Shown: positions 1-8,769, numbered from the stretch's first letter. The stretch is 43,424 bases of DNA from an uncultured Prevotella sp. (GCA_937877595.1 CALFIY010000102.1:1-43424); one strand, 5' to 3'. Numbers and translations are program-made. The notes: generated by a model from the letters alone, not told the origin.

Positions 1-84
1 GTTTTAATTTTTGCCAGCGCTGTTTTAATTTTTGCCAGCGCTGTTTTAATTTTTGCCAGCACTGTTTTAATTTTTGCCAGCGCT
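1..84. repeat. 21-bp direct tandem repeat, four copies
   Basis: Four head-to-tail copies begin at 1, 22, 43 and 64. The unit starts GTTTTAATTTTTGCC and ends AGCGCT; copy 3 has AGCACT instead. The array runs off the left window edge, so the copy number is a minimum. Each junction contains the self-complementary CAGCGCTG. No gene is visible here. It lies outside the tracrRNA terminator, at the outer edge of the CRISPR-Cas locus. Confidence 0.93.
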
Positions 85-95
85 GTTGTTATTAG

Positions 96-118
96 AAAAA
101 AAACTCCTCCGTTGAGGA
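96..118 (-). terminator. Candidate intrinsic terminator, minus strand
   Basis: The minus strand has a short hairpin (TCCTC, AACG loop, GAGGA; plus positions 105-118) followed by a run of eight T. It could end a transcript entering from about 120-190. The rest of 119-285 has no convincing gene; it is AT-rich and holds one degenerate CRISPR-repeat-like stretch described in the findings. Confidence 0.4.
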
Positions 119-285
119 CGAAGGACCATAACCTGCTGTTTTCACAACGTAATAATCCTTATTGTAATTTGCAAAAAGATAGTGTCGTAAAGGTAAATTT
201 TTCAGATAGTTCTATGTTGTTATTCCAATACAAATATGTAAATTTGGGGCGTTATTTAATAAAACATGCTTGTAAATACTACCAA

Positions 286-312
286 TAAAAAAACTCCCAC
301 CGAAGCGGGAGT
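286..312 (-). terminator. Intrinsic terminator of the tracrRNA
   Basis: On the minus strand, ACTCCC-G-C, a TTCG tetraloop, and G-T-GGGAGT form an eight-pair stem with one G-U. Seven T follow. The cUUCGg loop is an unusually stable tetraloop. This hairpin is also the last structural element of the guide scaffold. Confidence 0.9.
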
Positions 313-370
313 ATAGGTTTTACCCTTCGGCCATTATGGCCTTATTGTGATAAGATGTAGGAATCTTATT
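286..370 (-). ncRNA. tracrRNA for the type II-C system
   Basis: The minus-strand transcript begins with an anti-repeat (plus 344-364) that pairs with the first 21 nt of the CRISPR repeat. There are 11 pairs, a U-U/U-U internal bulge, then 8 more pairs including two G-U. Next come a GGCCA/TGGCC nexus hairpin (plus 329-341) and a terminator hairpin. The anti-repeat pairs with the plus-strand reading of the repeat, so the array must be transcribed rightward. The gene is divergent from cas9, a known II-C arrangement. The 5' end is inferred from the promoter; processing sites cannot be seen. Confidence 0.9.
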
Positions 371-375
371 GTTTG

Positions 376-405
376 CAAAGTTAGGAAGACTGGATGAAAA
401 AACAA
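376..405 (-). promoter_or_regulatory. tracrRNA promoter (Bacteroidetes sigma-A type)
   Basis: Reading the minus strand, TTG (405-403) is followed after 19 nt by TAACTTTG (383-376). This matches the Bacteroidetes consensus TTG-N19-21-TAnnTTTG. A start about 6 nt downstream places the RNA 5' end near 370, just before the anti-repeat. Confidence 0.8.
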
Positions 406-451
406 AATAACTAAAAACATTTATTTTAAGATTTAACTATAATTACGAAAT

Positions 452-3400
452 ATGGAAAGAATACTGGGTATTGACACTGGAACAAATAGCCTTGGTTGGG
501 CCATTGTCGATAAGGAAGAAGGGAAATCGACGCTTATAGCGAAAGGAACGAATATCTTCACAGAAGGCGTAAAAATAGAAAAAGGTATAGAGTCTTCAAA
601 GGCTGCTGAGCGAACAAAGTATCGTTCTGTTCGGAAGCACTATTGGAGAAGGAAAATAAGAAAAATAAGATTGCTGACCATATTGAGTGAGAATCATTTG
701 TGTCCTCCCTTGGATAAATCAATCCTGCGTCAGTGGAGATTAAAGAAATTATATCCTGACAATGAACTTTTCATGGAATGGCAGCGGACAGAAGACAAAG
801 CGCAAGTCAATCCTTACAAGTTCCGTTATATTTGTTTGACCCAGAAACTTGACATGTCTGATATCGTTCAGCGTTATATGTTAGGCCGTGCTTTATATCA
901 TCTGAATCAGCGTCGTGGGTTCCTGAGCAACCGTAAGGAAGCCACCAGAGAATCGGAAGGTGCGGTAAAAGAAGGAATTAGTGCCTTATCTGAAGAAATG
1001 AAAGAAGCAGGATGCGAGTATCTGGGAGAATACTTTTATCAGTTATACCAGAAAGGTGAAAAGATAAGGAATCATTATACAGCCAGAAAAGAGCATTATC
1101 TGAAAGAGTATCGTGCTATTTGCGAGAAACAGGGATTGGAGGCTGCACTTGTAAAGAAGTTGGAACATGCTATTTTTGACCAGCGCCCACTTAAGTCGCA
1201 AAAGGGACAAGTCGGCACATGTACATTTGAAAAAGGAAAGTCTCGATGTCCATCTTCGCATCCTTTGTATGAAGATTTTAGAATGTATAGTTTTCTTAAT
1301 AATATAAAGGTACAAGTTAATACACTATACGAGAATTGTGAACGTGGGTTGACTAATGAAGAAAAGGCCCGAATAATTCCTTTATTTAAGCGTAAGTCAA
1401 AGCGGACATTCTTGTTTGAGGACATCGCGAAGAAACTGGCAGGCAAGAACAATTATTGCTACTACAAAAGTAATGAGGATAAGCCTTATAAGTTTAACTA
1501 TCAGATGGATACTCTAGTGTCAGGTAGCATTGTAAATGCCCAGCTGGAAGAAATCTTTGGGGAGGACTGGCTGACCTGTGTATGTGAAGTATATACGCAA
1601 GCCAATAACAAAACTCGTTTCCAGATAATGAACGATATATGGCATACGTTGTTCTTCTATGATGACGACGAAAAATTAAAGAGTTTTGCCGTCAATCGTT
1701 TACAATTGGATGATGAACAGGCGGATAAGTTCAGTAAGATTTCTATGCCAAATGATTATGCTGCGCTCAGTCTAAAAGCCATTCGGAAGATATTACCTTA
1801 TATGCGTGACTATGGTTTGATATACTCAGAGGCAGTTTTTCTTGCCAATCTTGTTGAGATTATGCCTCGATATATCTGGAGTGTAAAGGAAATGCGCGAA
1901 GCAGCAATAGAAAATGTAATAGAGGTGATGCATTCCTATGATAAGAATAATATTGACGGTATGACGTTGGAACAGTGCGTAAAGGCGTTCTTGCACGAGC
2001 GATACAACGTCAGTGACGTGGATTTAAGGAAACTGTATCATCCTTCTATGATGGACCTCTATCCTCGTCAGCGCCCTAGAGAGAATGGTGTCTATCAGTT
2101 AGGTTCGCCCCGTATTAGTAGTGTCAAGAATCCAATGGCTATGCACTCGCTATTCAGATTGCGTAAGATAGTCAATCTACTGCTTAAAGAGCGAAAAATA
2201 ACACCAGATACTAAAATTCATATTGAGTTTTCGCGTGATTTGAATGATGCTAATCGTCGTTGGGCTATTCAAACATGGCAGCGTGAAAATGAGAAAGACA
2301 GAGAGAAATGTCGCAAGGAGATAGAGAAATATATAGCAAATCCTACCGATACAGATATTCTTAAGTATCAACTTTGGGAAGAGCAGAACCATAAATGTCT
2401 TTATACGGGGGAAGAAATTCGTCTGACAGACTTTTTAGGTAATAATCCCAGGTATGATATTGAGCATACTATTCCTCGTAGTGCAGGAGGTGACAGCACG
2501 AAAGCAAACTTGACGCTTTGTAGTTGCAGGTATAACAGAGATGTAAAGAAAACAAAATTGCCTACGCAGTTGAGCGAGCATGATGAAATATTGGAAAGAA
2601 TAGCGGATTGGAAAGAACGGTATGAAGACTTGGATAGACAGATTAGAAAAATAAGTACCAAGGGGATATCGTCGAAAGAAGAAAAGGATAAAATAATTAA
2701 AAGGCGTCATCTGTTATCCTTGCAGCGAAATTACTGGCGTGGAAAGTATCAGCGATTCACGATGAAAGAAGTTCCAGAAGGTTTCTCACGCCGTCAGGGG
2801 ACAGATATCAGTGTCATATCTCGTTATGCTCGTATGTATCTGAAATCAGTATTTAAGCAGGTATATATAGTAAAAGGTGTTGCAACGTCAGATTTTCGTA
2901 AGATTTGGGGCATACAAGAGGAGTACACGAAGAAAGAACGAGTCAATCATGTTCATCATTGCATTGATGCCATTACGATTGCCTGCATAGACAAATCGGA
3001 ATATGACAAGTTGGCTCAGTTCTATCACCAGTCTGATGAATACAAGTTCGGTAGAGGTGAGAAGCCTCAGTTTGAAAAACCTTGGCCGTCGTTTGTCAGC
3101 GACATCAAGCAAATACAGGACGAATTGCTGATAGCACATTACACCAAAGACAATATGTCCAAACAGGCTAAACGTTATGTCCGTGACAGCCATGGAGATA
3201 AGGTGTTGACACAGGGAGATGTCGCTCGCTCATCATTGCATAATGAAACTTACTATGGTGCTATCAATGTGGATGGCGTTGTTAAGTATGTTGTTAGGAA
3301 AAGCCTGGATGGATTAGATGAGAAAGATGTTAAGAATATTGTAGATGGGGAGGTTCGTGCTAAGGTTGAACATGCCATTCGACTTCACGGTTCTCTTAAG

Positions 3401-4066
3401 AAGGCATTGGAAAACTCCATTTGGATGAACGAAGAAAAGCAAATACCCATAAAAAAAGTTCGCATATTTACAGGTTCTGTCACTCGTCCCATCCATATTC
3501 GACAGCAGCGTGACCTGTCGAAGCATGACTATAAACGGCAATACCATGTGCAGAATGACCGCAACTACATGATGGCCATTTATGTTGGGCAAGATAATAA
3601 AGGAAAGGAGAAACGGGAATTTGAACTCGTTAACAACATTACAGCGGCAAACTTCTATAGGAAGAGCAATGATAAAGTACCGACGAACAACCAACTACTA
3701 CCTATTTATAGTAAAAGTGGCTATGAACTTAAATATAGATTGAAGATTGGAACAATGGTGCTTCTCTATGAAAATAGTCCTGAGGAAGTCTGGGAACTTG
3801 ATAGGAAAAACTTGCAAAAGAGGTTATATAAAGTGACTGGAATGTCGTCGATGATTATTCAGGGTAAATTTGAGTATGGGACGATAGAAATGGTTCATCA
3901 TCAAAATGCAAAACCAAGTTCTGAAATTAAAAAGATTAATGGGGAGTATAAATCTGATGAGGATTTTCGGCCGGGGATTAAGATGCTTCATTCCCAAATA
4001 AAAGTTTTGGTCCAGGGCGTAGATTTTGAGATTAACGATTTAGGTGAGATAAGTAGGTTGATATGA
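452..4066 (+). CDS. cas9: Cas9 endonuclease, type II-C
   Basis: RNA-guided double-strand DNA nuclease that works with crRNA and the upstream tracrRNA. RuvC-I is at the N-terminus (GIDTGTNSLGWA, Asp8). An Arg-rich bridge helix follows at about residues 55-75. RuvC-II carries IHIEFSRDLND (Glu592). The HNH domain has DIEHTIPRSAGG with His672 as expected base. RuvC-III has HVHHCIDA (His836, Asp839). All four expected catalytic sites are therefore intact. The length is 1204 residues. Its TGA stop overlaps the cas1 ATG by 4 nt, and no csn2 or cas4 is present, which supports II-C. The C-terminal PAM-interacting region cannot be interpreted by eye, so the PAM is unknown. Confidence 0.97.
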   Translation: MERILGIDTGTNSLGWAIVDKEEGKSTLIAKGTNIFTEGVKIEKGIESSKAAERTKYRSVRKHYWRRKIRKIRLLTILSENHLCPPLDKSILRQWRLKKLYPDNELFMEWQRTEDKAQVNPYKFRYICLTQKLDMSDIVQRYMLGRALYHLNQRRGFLSNRKEATRESEGAVKEGISALSEEMKEAGCEYLGEYFYQLYQKGEKIRNHYTARKEHYLKEYRAICEKQGLEAALVKKLEHAIFDQRPLKSQKGQVGTCTFEKGKSRCPSSHPLYEDFRMYSFLNNIKVQVNTLYENCERGLTNEEKARIIPLFKRKSKRTFLFEDIAKKLAGKNNYCYYKSNEDKPYKFNYQMDTLVSGSIVNAQLEEIFGEDWLTCVCEVYTQANNKTRFQIMNDIWHTLFFYDDDEKLKSFAVNRLQLDDEQADKFSKISMPNDYAALSLKAIRKILPYMRDYGLIYSEAVFLANLVEIMPRYIWSVKEMREAAIENVIEVMHSYDKNNIDGMTLEQCVKAFLHERYNVSDVDLRKLYHPSMMDLYPRQRPRENGVYQLGSPRISSVKNPMAMHSLFRLRKIVNLLLKERKITPDTKIHIEFSRDLNDANRRWAIQTWQRENEKDREKCRKEIEKYIANPTDTDILKYQLWEEQNHKCLYTGEEIRLTDFLGNNPRYDIEHTIPRSAGGDSTKANLTLCSCRYNRDVKKTKLPTQLSEHDEILERIADWKERYEDLDRQIRKISTKGISSKEEKDKIIKRRHLLSLQRNYWRGKYQRFTMKEVPEGFSRRQGTDISVISRYARMYLKSVFKQVYIVKGVATSDFRKIWGIQEEYTKKERVNHVHHCIDAITIACIDKSEYDKLAQFYHQSDEYKFGRGEKPQFEKPWPSFVSDIKQIQDELLIAHYTKDNMSKQAKRYVRDSHGDKVLTQGDVARSSLHNETYYGAINVDGVVKYVVRKSLDGLDEKDVKNIVDGEVRAKVEHAIRLHGSLKKALENSIWMNEEKQIPIKKVRIFTGSVTRPIHIRQQRDLSKHDYKRQYHVQNDRNYMMAIYVGQDNKGKEKREFELVNNITAANFYRKSNDKVPTNNQLLPIYSKSGYELKYRLKIGTMVLLYENSPEEVWELDRKNLQKRLYKVTGMSSMIIQGKFEYGTIEMVHHQNAKPSSEIKKINGEYKSDEDFRPGIKMLHSQIKVLVQGVDFEINDLGEISRLI

Positions 4067-4950
4067 TAAAGCAAACATTAATGTTTACATCACCAGTGTA
4101 TTTGTCTTTGAAAGACCGCCAACTGGTAATTACCTTCAAGGATAATAAAGATACAGTGACACGACCAATTGAGGATATTGGCTTTGTTGTTATTGAAAAT
4201 CCAGAAGTCACAGTGTCGGTTCCTGTGCTCAACGAGTTGGCTGACAATAATGTTTCAGTTATCTTCTGCGATAAAAAGAAGATGCCGAAGTCCATGCTTA
4301 TGACACTGGATGGCAATTCCACTCAGCAGGAAAGTTACAAGTATCAGATAGATGCATCTGCACCGACAAAGAAGAATGTTTGGAGGCAACTGGTAGAGTC
4401 GAAAATCAGGAACCAGTCATTGTTACTGCATAAGGTCGGTAAGAATGGTGACGTGCTGAAACAGTATTATATGAATGTAAAGTCTGGTGACGCAGACAAT
4501 CGTGAGGGGGCTGCTGCAAGAGAATATTGGAGTCGGCTCTTCGACGACGGATTCAAGAGAGAGCGCGATGGATTGCCACCAAACAATTTGCTAAACTATG
4601 GATATACCATATTGCGTGCAGCAGTTGCACGTGCTCTGATATGTTCGGGTTTATATCCAGCCTTTGGCGTATTCCATCGTAATCGGTACAATGCTTTTCC
4701 ATTGGCAGATGATGTCATGGAACCATATCGCCCGTTTATTGATGAAATTGTATACCACCTTTATTATGATGGAGCAGTTAGTGAACTTGACAACCAAACT
4801 AAAAGAAGGTTGTTAAGGGTGCTCTTCTCTGATGTGAAAATGGGAAAGGTTACCCGGCCATTGGAAAATGCACTTTCTATGACGACAGCATCTCTACTCA
4901 AAATGTTCAAGGGCGAAACAGATAAGTTGACATTACCGATATTGGTATGA
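4063..4950 (+). CDS. cas1: Cas1 spacer-integration endonuclease
   Basis: Metal-dependent integrase of the Cas1-Cas2 adaptation complex, which inserts new spacers at the leader end. The 295-residue protein has the N-terminal beta domain and the helical catalytic domain. Likely metal ligands are Glu148 (NREGAAAR), His205 (VFHRNRYNAF) and Glu220 (DDVMEPYRPFID), so it appears active. It overlaps cas9 and cas2 by ATGA at both ends, indicating translational coupling in one transcript. Confidence 0.96.
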   Translation: MIKQTLMFTSPVYLSLKDRQLVITFKDNKDTVTRPIEDIGFVVIENPEVTVSVPVLNELADNNVSVIFCDKKKMPKSMLMTLDGNSTQQESYKYQIDASAPTKKNVWRQLVESKIRNQSLLLHKVGKNGDVLKQYYMNVKSGDADNREGAAAREYWSRLFDDGFKRERDGLPPNNLLNYGYTILRAAVARALICSGLYPAFGVFHRNRYNAFPLADDVMEPYRPFIDEIVYHLYYDGAVSELDNQTKRRLLRVLFSDVKMGKVTRPLENALSMTTASLLKMFKGETDKLTLPILV

Positions 4951-5288
4951 GCGAAAACCGTTTAAATGCATATCACATTATGTGGCTATTCGTTTTCTTC
5001 GATTTGCCTGTGGTGACAAAAAAAGAACGAAAGACAGCCACACTATTTAGAAAAAATCTGATGAAAGACGGTTTCGTGATGTTGCAATACTCCGTCTATA
5101 TTCGACATTGTGCATCATACGAGAGCCAGACAGTTCATATCAAACGGGTGAAAGCCATTGTTCCAGAGACTGGTATGGTTAGCATACTTAGCGTTACCGA
5201 TAAGCAATATGGTGATATTGTTAACTTCTGGGGAAAGGAGAAAAAGAAAAAAACGCCAACAGAACCTCTTCAGTTGGAATTTTTTTAG
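4947..5288 (+). CDS. cas2: Cas2 adaptation protein
   Basis: Small ferredoxin-fold partner of Cas1 that bridges two Cas1 dimers. The 113-residue protein has the beta-1 strand WLFVFFDLPV with the conserved Asp19, and a second strand at VMLQYSVYIR. The C-terminus is a Lys-rich tail (GKEKKKKTPTEP). It is the last cas gene, 91 bp before the first CRISPR repeat. Its final codons overlap a weak hairpin and T-run. Confidence 0.95.
   Translation: MSENRLNAYHIMWLFVFFDLPVVTKKERKTATLFRKNLMKDGFVMLQYSVYIRHCASYESQTVHIKRVKAIVPETGMVSILSVTDKQYGDIVNFWGKEKKKKTPTEPLQLEFF
5256..5286 (+). terminator. Possible terminator overlapping the cas2 3' end
   Basis: CCAAC (5256-5260) can pair with GTTGG (5273-5277), with an inner AGA/TCT pairing, followed by seven T. 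The stem is short and lies inside the cas2 reading frame, so this is a weak call. If real, it would separate the cas operon from array transcription. Confidence 0.4.
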
Positions 5289-5379
5289 TAATTTCGCCAC
5301 GTAATTCCTTCTCAAATGGCCACTTCGTAGGCGAAAATCGCATCTAAGTGCCTTGTAATTAGAAATATATACAACCTAG
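5289..5379 (+). promoter_or_regulatory. CRISPR leader between cas2 and the array
   Basis: This 91-bp noncoding stretch precedes repeat 1. A poor promoter match, TTG (5353-5355) then TAGGTTGT (5377-5384) 21 nt later, overlaps the first repeat. Because the tracrRNA anti-repeat shows the array reads rightward, this is the expected leader side. No clear TAnnTTTG element is present. Confidence 0.5.
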
Positions 5380-6466
5380 GTTGTGGTTTGATGTAGGAAT
5401 AGAGTCATAAACAACCGTATCTTTGCACCAACAAATTAAGTATTGTTGTGGTTTGATGTAGGAATAGAGTCATAAACAACAGCACAAAATTCCCTCTGGT
5501 GTTGGTACTAGTTGTGGTTTGATGTAGGAATAGAGTCATAAACAACCTTCTTGCTTCGAAGGGTAAAAACGAGGAGGTTGTGGTTTGATGTAGGAATAGA
5601 GTCATAAACAACACGAAAACGAAAAACGGGCAATTTGCTAATGTTGTGGTTTGATGTAGGAATAGAGTCATAAACAACCAACCCAACTGACCAACCAACC
5701 ACGAAATTGTTGTGGTTTGATGTAGGAATAGAGTCATAAACAACATTCATTAGTTCGAATGAAATCATCCAACTGTTGTGGTTTGATGTAGGAATAGAGT
5801 CATAAACAACTCGGGCGTTCCGACAAGTGAGTATTGCCGGTTGTGGTTTGATGTAGGAATAGAGTCATAAACAACTACATATTTTCTTTTTTTTCTATAT
5901 GAGCGTTGTGGTTTGATGTAGGAATAGAGTCATAAACAACAATATATAATTGTAAATAAATGTATAATATGTTGTGGTTTGATGTAGGAATAGAGTCATA
6001 AACAACTTTTAAATTAATACTATTTTGTTAATTCAGTTGTGGTTTGATGTAGGAATAGAGTCATAAACAACTAGCCGAGGAACAACTGGCAAGCCTCACC
6101 CGTTGTGGTTTGATGTAGGAATAGAGTCATAAACAACACTCTTCAAAACTACGTTTGCACTCTCGATGTTGTGGTTTGATGTAGGAATAGAGTCATAAAC
6201 AACACGGCTTCCAATAACATTGTTGTAGACCTTGTTGTGGTTTGATGTAGGAATAGAGTCATAAACAACAACAGATTTTGAACAGATTTTGAGCGCAAGG
6301 TTGTGGTTTGATGTAGGAATAGAGTCATAAACAACGCGGCTCTCCGCTCTCGGCTCTCGGATTGGTTGTGGTTTGATGTAGGAATAGAGTCATAAACAAC
6401 TCCCCGTTTTGCTTGTTTTTCGAGGCTCTGGTTGTGGTTTGATGTAGGAATAGAGTCATAAACAAC
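5380..6466 (+). CRISPR. Type II-C CRISPR array, 17 repeats and 16 spacers
   Basis: Seventeen copies of a 36-nt repeat begin GTTGTGGTTTGATGTAGG and end CATAAACAAC. All look identical, including the last at 6431-6466. The 16 spacers are 29 or 30 nt long. Repeat starts are 5380, 5445, 5511, 5577, 5643, 5709, 5775, 5840, 5905, 5971, 6036, 6102, 6168, 6234, 6300, 6365 and 6431. Spacers range from AT-only-like (5941-5970) to GC-rich (6336-6364). I found no obvious match between a spacer and the rest of this window. The absence of a degenerate terminal repeat suggests the distal end was trimmed or abuts a deletion. Confidence 0.98.
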
Positions 6467-6571
6467 GGTGCACCCCGTTCGCTCTCCGACTACAAGGTGA
6501 CTCCTGTTGATGAGATTAGAGAGGGTTTGAAAGCACTCTCCTCAGAAATAGAGGTCGAAGAAATGATTTAA
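6467..6571 (+). pseudogene. 3' remnant of an unidentified gene abutting the last CRISPR repeat
   Basis: An open frame runs from directly after the last repeat to TAA at 6569-6571 and encodes about 34 residues ending VEEMI. Upstream the frame meets a TGA inside the repeat, and there is no ATG before the terminal Met codon. It stops 7 nt before the RhuM start, the spacing of an operon partner. It looks like the tail of a gene whose front was lost when the array end formed. The family is not recognised. Confidence 0.5.
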
Positions 6572-6578
6572 TCCAGCT

Positions 6579-6962
6579 ATGGCCAAGAGACATGAGATAA
6601 GAAACAGCACTGCCGAGTTCCTCATCTTCCAATTGGAGAATAAGGAACAAGGCATTGAGGTGATGTATGCCGACGAGACAATATGGTGTACACAGAAGGC
6701 GATGGGAATGTTATTTGATTGTGACAGAAGTGTCATAACGAAGCATTTGAAAAACGTCTTTGAGTCTGGAGAATTGGTTGAGAACGCAGTATGTGCAAAA
6801 TTTGCACATACTGCTTCAGATGGGAAAACTTATCAGACACAATTCTATAGCCTCGACGCAGTTATTGCCGTGGGCTATCGCGTCAACTCCATCCGTGCCA
6901 CACAGTTCCGTCAGTGGGCTGATATTTGCCTTTGGTATCATTTAATATTCAACTTGCGGTAA
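6579..6962 (+). pseudogene. Truncated RhuM-family (virulence RhuM) protein
   Basis: Residues 1-113 match the N-terminal domain of RhuM-family proteins: an IEVMYADETIWCTQ segment, then DRSVITKHLKNVFESGEL and CAKFAHTASDGKTYQTQFY, ending ATQFRQWA. Members are usually over 300 residues and are often found in restriction-modification or mobile regions. Here the frame diverges after RQWA and stops at 127 residues, so the C-terminal two thirds are missing. Most likely this is a nonfunctional remnant of an island replaced by the CRISPR-Cas locus. The molecular function of RhuM is not established. Confidence 0.8.
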
Positions 6963-6975
6963 GGTATTATATTTT

Positions 6976-7001
6976 TGAAAAAACAGGCTAATAAGCCTGT
7001 T
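6976..7001 (-). terminator. Intrinsic terminator overlapping the asnB stop codon
   Basis: On the minus strand, AACAGGCT-TATT-AGCCTGTT forms a perfect 8-bp stem followed by TTTTTTC. The TAG stop of asnB (6990-6988) sits in the hairpin, so the gene ends inside its own terminator. Confidence 0.9.
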
Positions 7002-8769
7002 CGTGGACTCCCTTGACGGCGCGGCCACTGGGGTCGTTGAGACCGCGGAAGGCGGCATCCCATTCAAGTGCTGTGGCGGTGCTGCAGGCAACGCTTGCCT
7101 CTGAGGGAACACTGCGTGCGGCAGAGTCGGAGGGGAAGTGCTCAGCAAAGATGCTGCGGTAATAGTATTCCTCTTTGTTTCTTGGCGGATTGATGGGGAA
7201 GCGCTCAGCAGCGTGGGCCATCTGCTCGTCGGAGACTGCTGCCGCCGTCACGGCTTTCAGTGTGTCAATCCACGAGTAGCCGACGCCGTCGCTGAACTGT
7301 TCTTTCTGTCGCCATGCCACTTCGTGGGGCAGCATGTCGGCAAAGGCTTCACGTACGATCTTCTTTTCGATGATAAAACTTTCCTCGCTATTTGGAGAGA
7401 GGTTGGGAGAAAGGCCACACATCTTGGCCTCAGGATTTGTGCGCATTGCGACATCGAGAAACTCTTTGTCGAGAAACGGCACGCGCCCCTCTACGCCCCA
7501 GGCCGAAAGGCTCTTGTTGGCTCGCAGACAGTCGTAGAGATGGAGTTTGGAGAGTTTGCGCACGGTCTCTTCGTGGAAATCCTTGGCCGAAGGAGCCTTG
7601 TGGAAGTAGAGGTAGCCGCCGAATATCTCGTCGGCGCCCTCGCCGGAGAGCACCATCTTGATGCCCATTGATTTTATGACGCGCGCCAGAAGATACATCG
7701 GAGTAGAGGCGCGTACGGTGGTCACGTCGTAGGTCTCAATGAAGTAGATGACGTCGCGGATAGCGTCGAGGCCTTCCTGAATGGTATAGTTGATCTCGTG
7801 GTGTACCGTACCGATATGGTCGGCTACCAGGCGGGCCTTGGCCAGGTCGGGGGCGCCTTTCAGGCCTACGGCAAACGAGTGCAGACGCGGCCAGTAGGCT
7901 TTCGACTTGCTGTCGTCCTCAATGCGCATAGAAGAATATTTCTCGGCAACGGCAGAGACAATCGAGGAGTCAAGCCCTCCAGACAGAAGGACGCCGTAAG
8001 GAACGTCGGACATCAACTGGCGCTTGACGGCTGACTCAAGTGCGTCGCGGATGGCTGCGGCACTGGCGTCATTGTCCTTTACGGCATCATATTGCATCCA
8101 GTCGCGATGGTAATAAGAAGCAATGGGTAAGTTGCTATAAAAGTAGTGGCCCGGTGGAAATGGCTCGTAGCGTTCGCACTGGCCCTCAAGGGCTTTCAGT
8201 TCGGAGGCGACGTAGATGGTACCGTCGCTGTCGTAGCCGATATATAAAGGTATCACGCCAATGGGGTCGCGGGCAATGAGAAACTCATCGCGCTCTTCGT
8301 CGTAGAGCACGAAGGCAAAGATGCCGTTGAGTTCTTCAAGCATAGAGGTAATGGGTGAGAGAATACCCTTGTCACTATTCGTTATTCCCTTATCTTTTAT
8401 CTCTTCCATCTTATTTCTTGCCTCTTGATAGAGGGCCAGTATTACCTCGCAGTCGGAGCCTGTCTGGAAGTCGTAGCGGCCTGCAAAGCGCCGGCGGATT
8501 TCCTGATGATTGTATATCTCGCCGTTGACAGCCAACACCTGTAGGCCCCCACCTGTCCCGTCCGAAGGACGTGGGCTATACAGCGGCTGGCTACCGCTTT
8601 CAGGGTCGACAATGCTCAGCCGCTCATGGGCAAGGACTGCAGAACCGCCACAGTAAATGCCGCTCCAGTCGGGGCCGCGATGACGGATTTTCTGACTCAT
8701 GCGCAATGCTTTCTGACGTAGTGCCTGCGTCTGTTCCTTTACATTTAATATCGCTACTATTCCACACAT
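6988..8769 (-). CDS. asnB: Asparagine synthase (glutamine-hydrolysing)
   Basis: Makes asparagine from aspartate, glutamine and ATP in the cytoplasm. The N-terminal class II amidotransferase domain starts MCGIVAIL, with Cys2 as nucleophile after Met removal. The C-terminal synthetase domain has the PP-loop SGGLDSS (263-269). The length is 593 residues, longer than the roughly 550 typical of AsnB. The excess is mainly an insert at about residues 117-143 (KMEEIKDKGI and following). That insert is encoded by a 7-nt repeat array and falls in the loop before ELNGIFAF. This is the last gene of a leftward amidotransferase series, ending in an intrinsic terminator. Confidence 0.95.
   Translation of the reverse strand: MCGIVAILNVKEQTQALRQKALRMSQKIRHRGPDWSGIYCGGSAVLAHERLSIVDPESGSQPLYSPRPSDGTGGGLQVLAVNGEIYNHQEIRRRFAGRYDFQTGSDCEVILALYQEARNKMEEIKDKGITNSDKGILSPITSMLEELNGIFAFVLYDEERDEFLIARDPIGVIPLYIGYDSDGTIYVASELKALEGQCERYEPFPPGHYFYSNLPIASYYHRDWMQYDAVKDNDASAAAIRDALESAVKRQLMSDVPYGVLLSGGLDSSIVSAVAEKYSSMRIEDDSKSKAYWPRLHSFAVGLKGAPDLAKARLVADHIGTVHHEINYTIQEGLDAIRDVIYFIETYDVTTVRASTPMYLLARVIKSMGIKMVLSGEGADEIFGGYLYFHKAPSAKDFHEETVRKLSKLHLYDCLRANKSLSAWGVEGRVPFLDKEFLDVAMRTNPEAKMCGLSPNLSPNSEESFIIEKKIVREAFADMLPHEVAWRQKEQFSDGVGYSWIDTLKAVTAAAVSDEQMAHAAERFPINPPRNKEEYYYRSIFAEHFPSDSAARSVPSEASVACSTATALEWDAAFRGLNDPSGRAVKGVHEQAY
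8368..8430. repeat. 7-nt repeat array inside asnB
   Basis: About nine 7-nt units resembling CTTATCT (for example CTTGTCA, CTTATCT, CTTATTT, CTTGCCT) lie in the coding region. They total 63 nt, or 21 codons, so the frame is kept. The stretch CTTATTTCTTGCCTCTTGA closely resembles one inside carA at 11562-11578. The peptide produced is not part of the usual AsnB sequence. Confidence 0.65.

Noticed and set aside
5405..5768. Open frames of 86-113 codons on the minus strand with a repeated VYDSIPTSNHN-like motif
   Set aside because: They are translations of the CRISPR repeats and spacers; the 36-nt unit keeps frames open with 30-nt spacers.
6149..6334. A 61-codon minus-strand frame with repeated TLFLHQTTT
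   Set aside because: This is also a translation of CRISPR repeats.
5380..6466. Self-targeting spacers against this window
   Set aside because: By eye no spacer matched flanking genes; a full search is needed to exclude short or imperfect matches.
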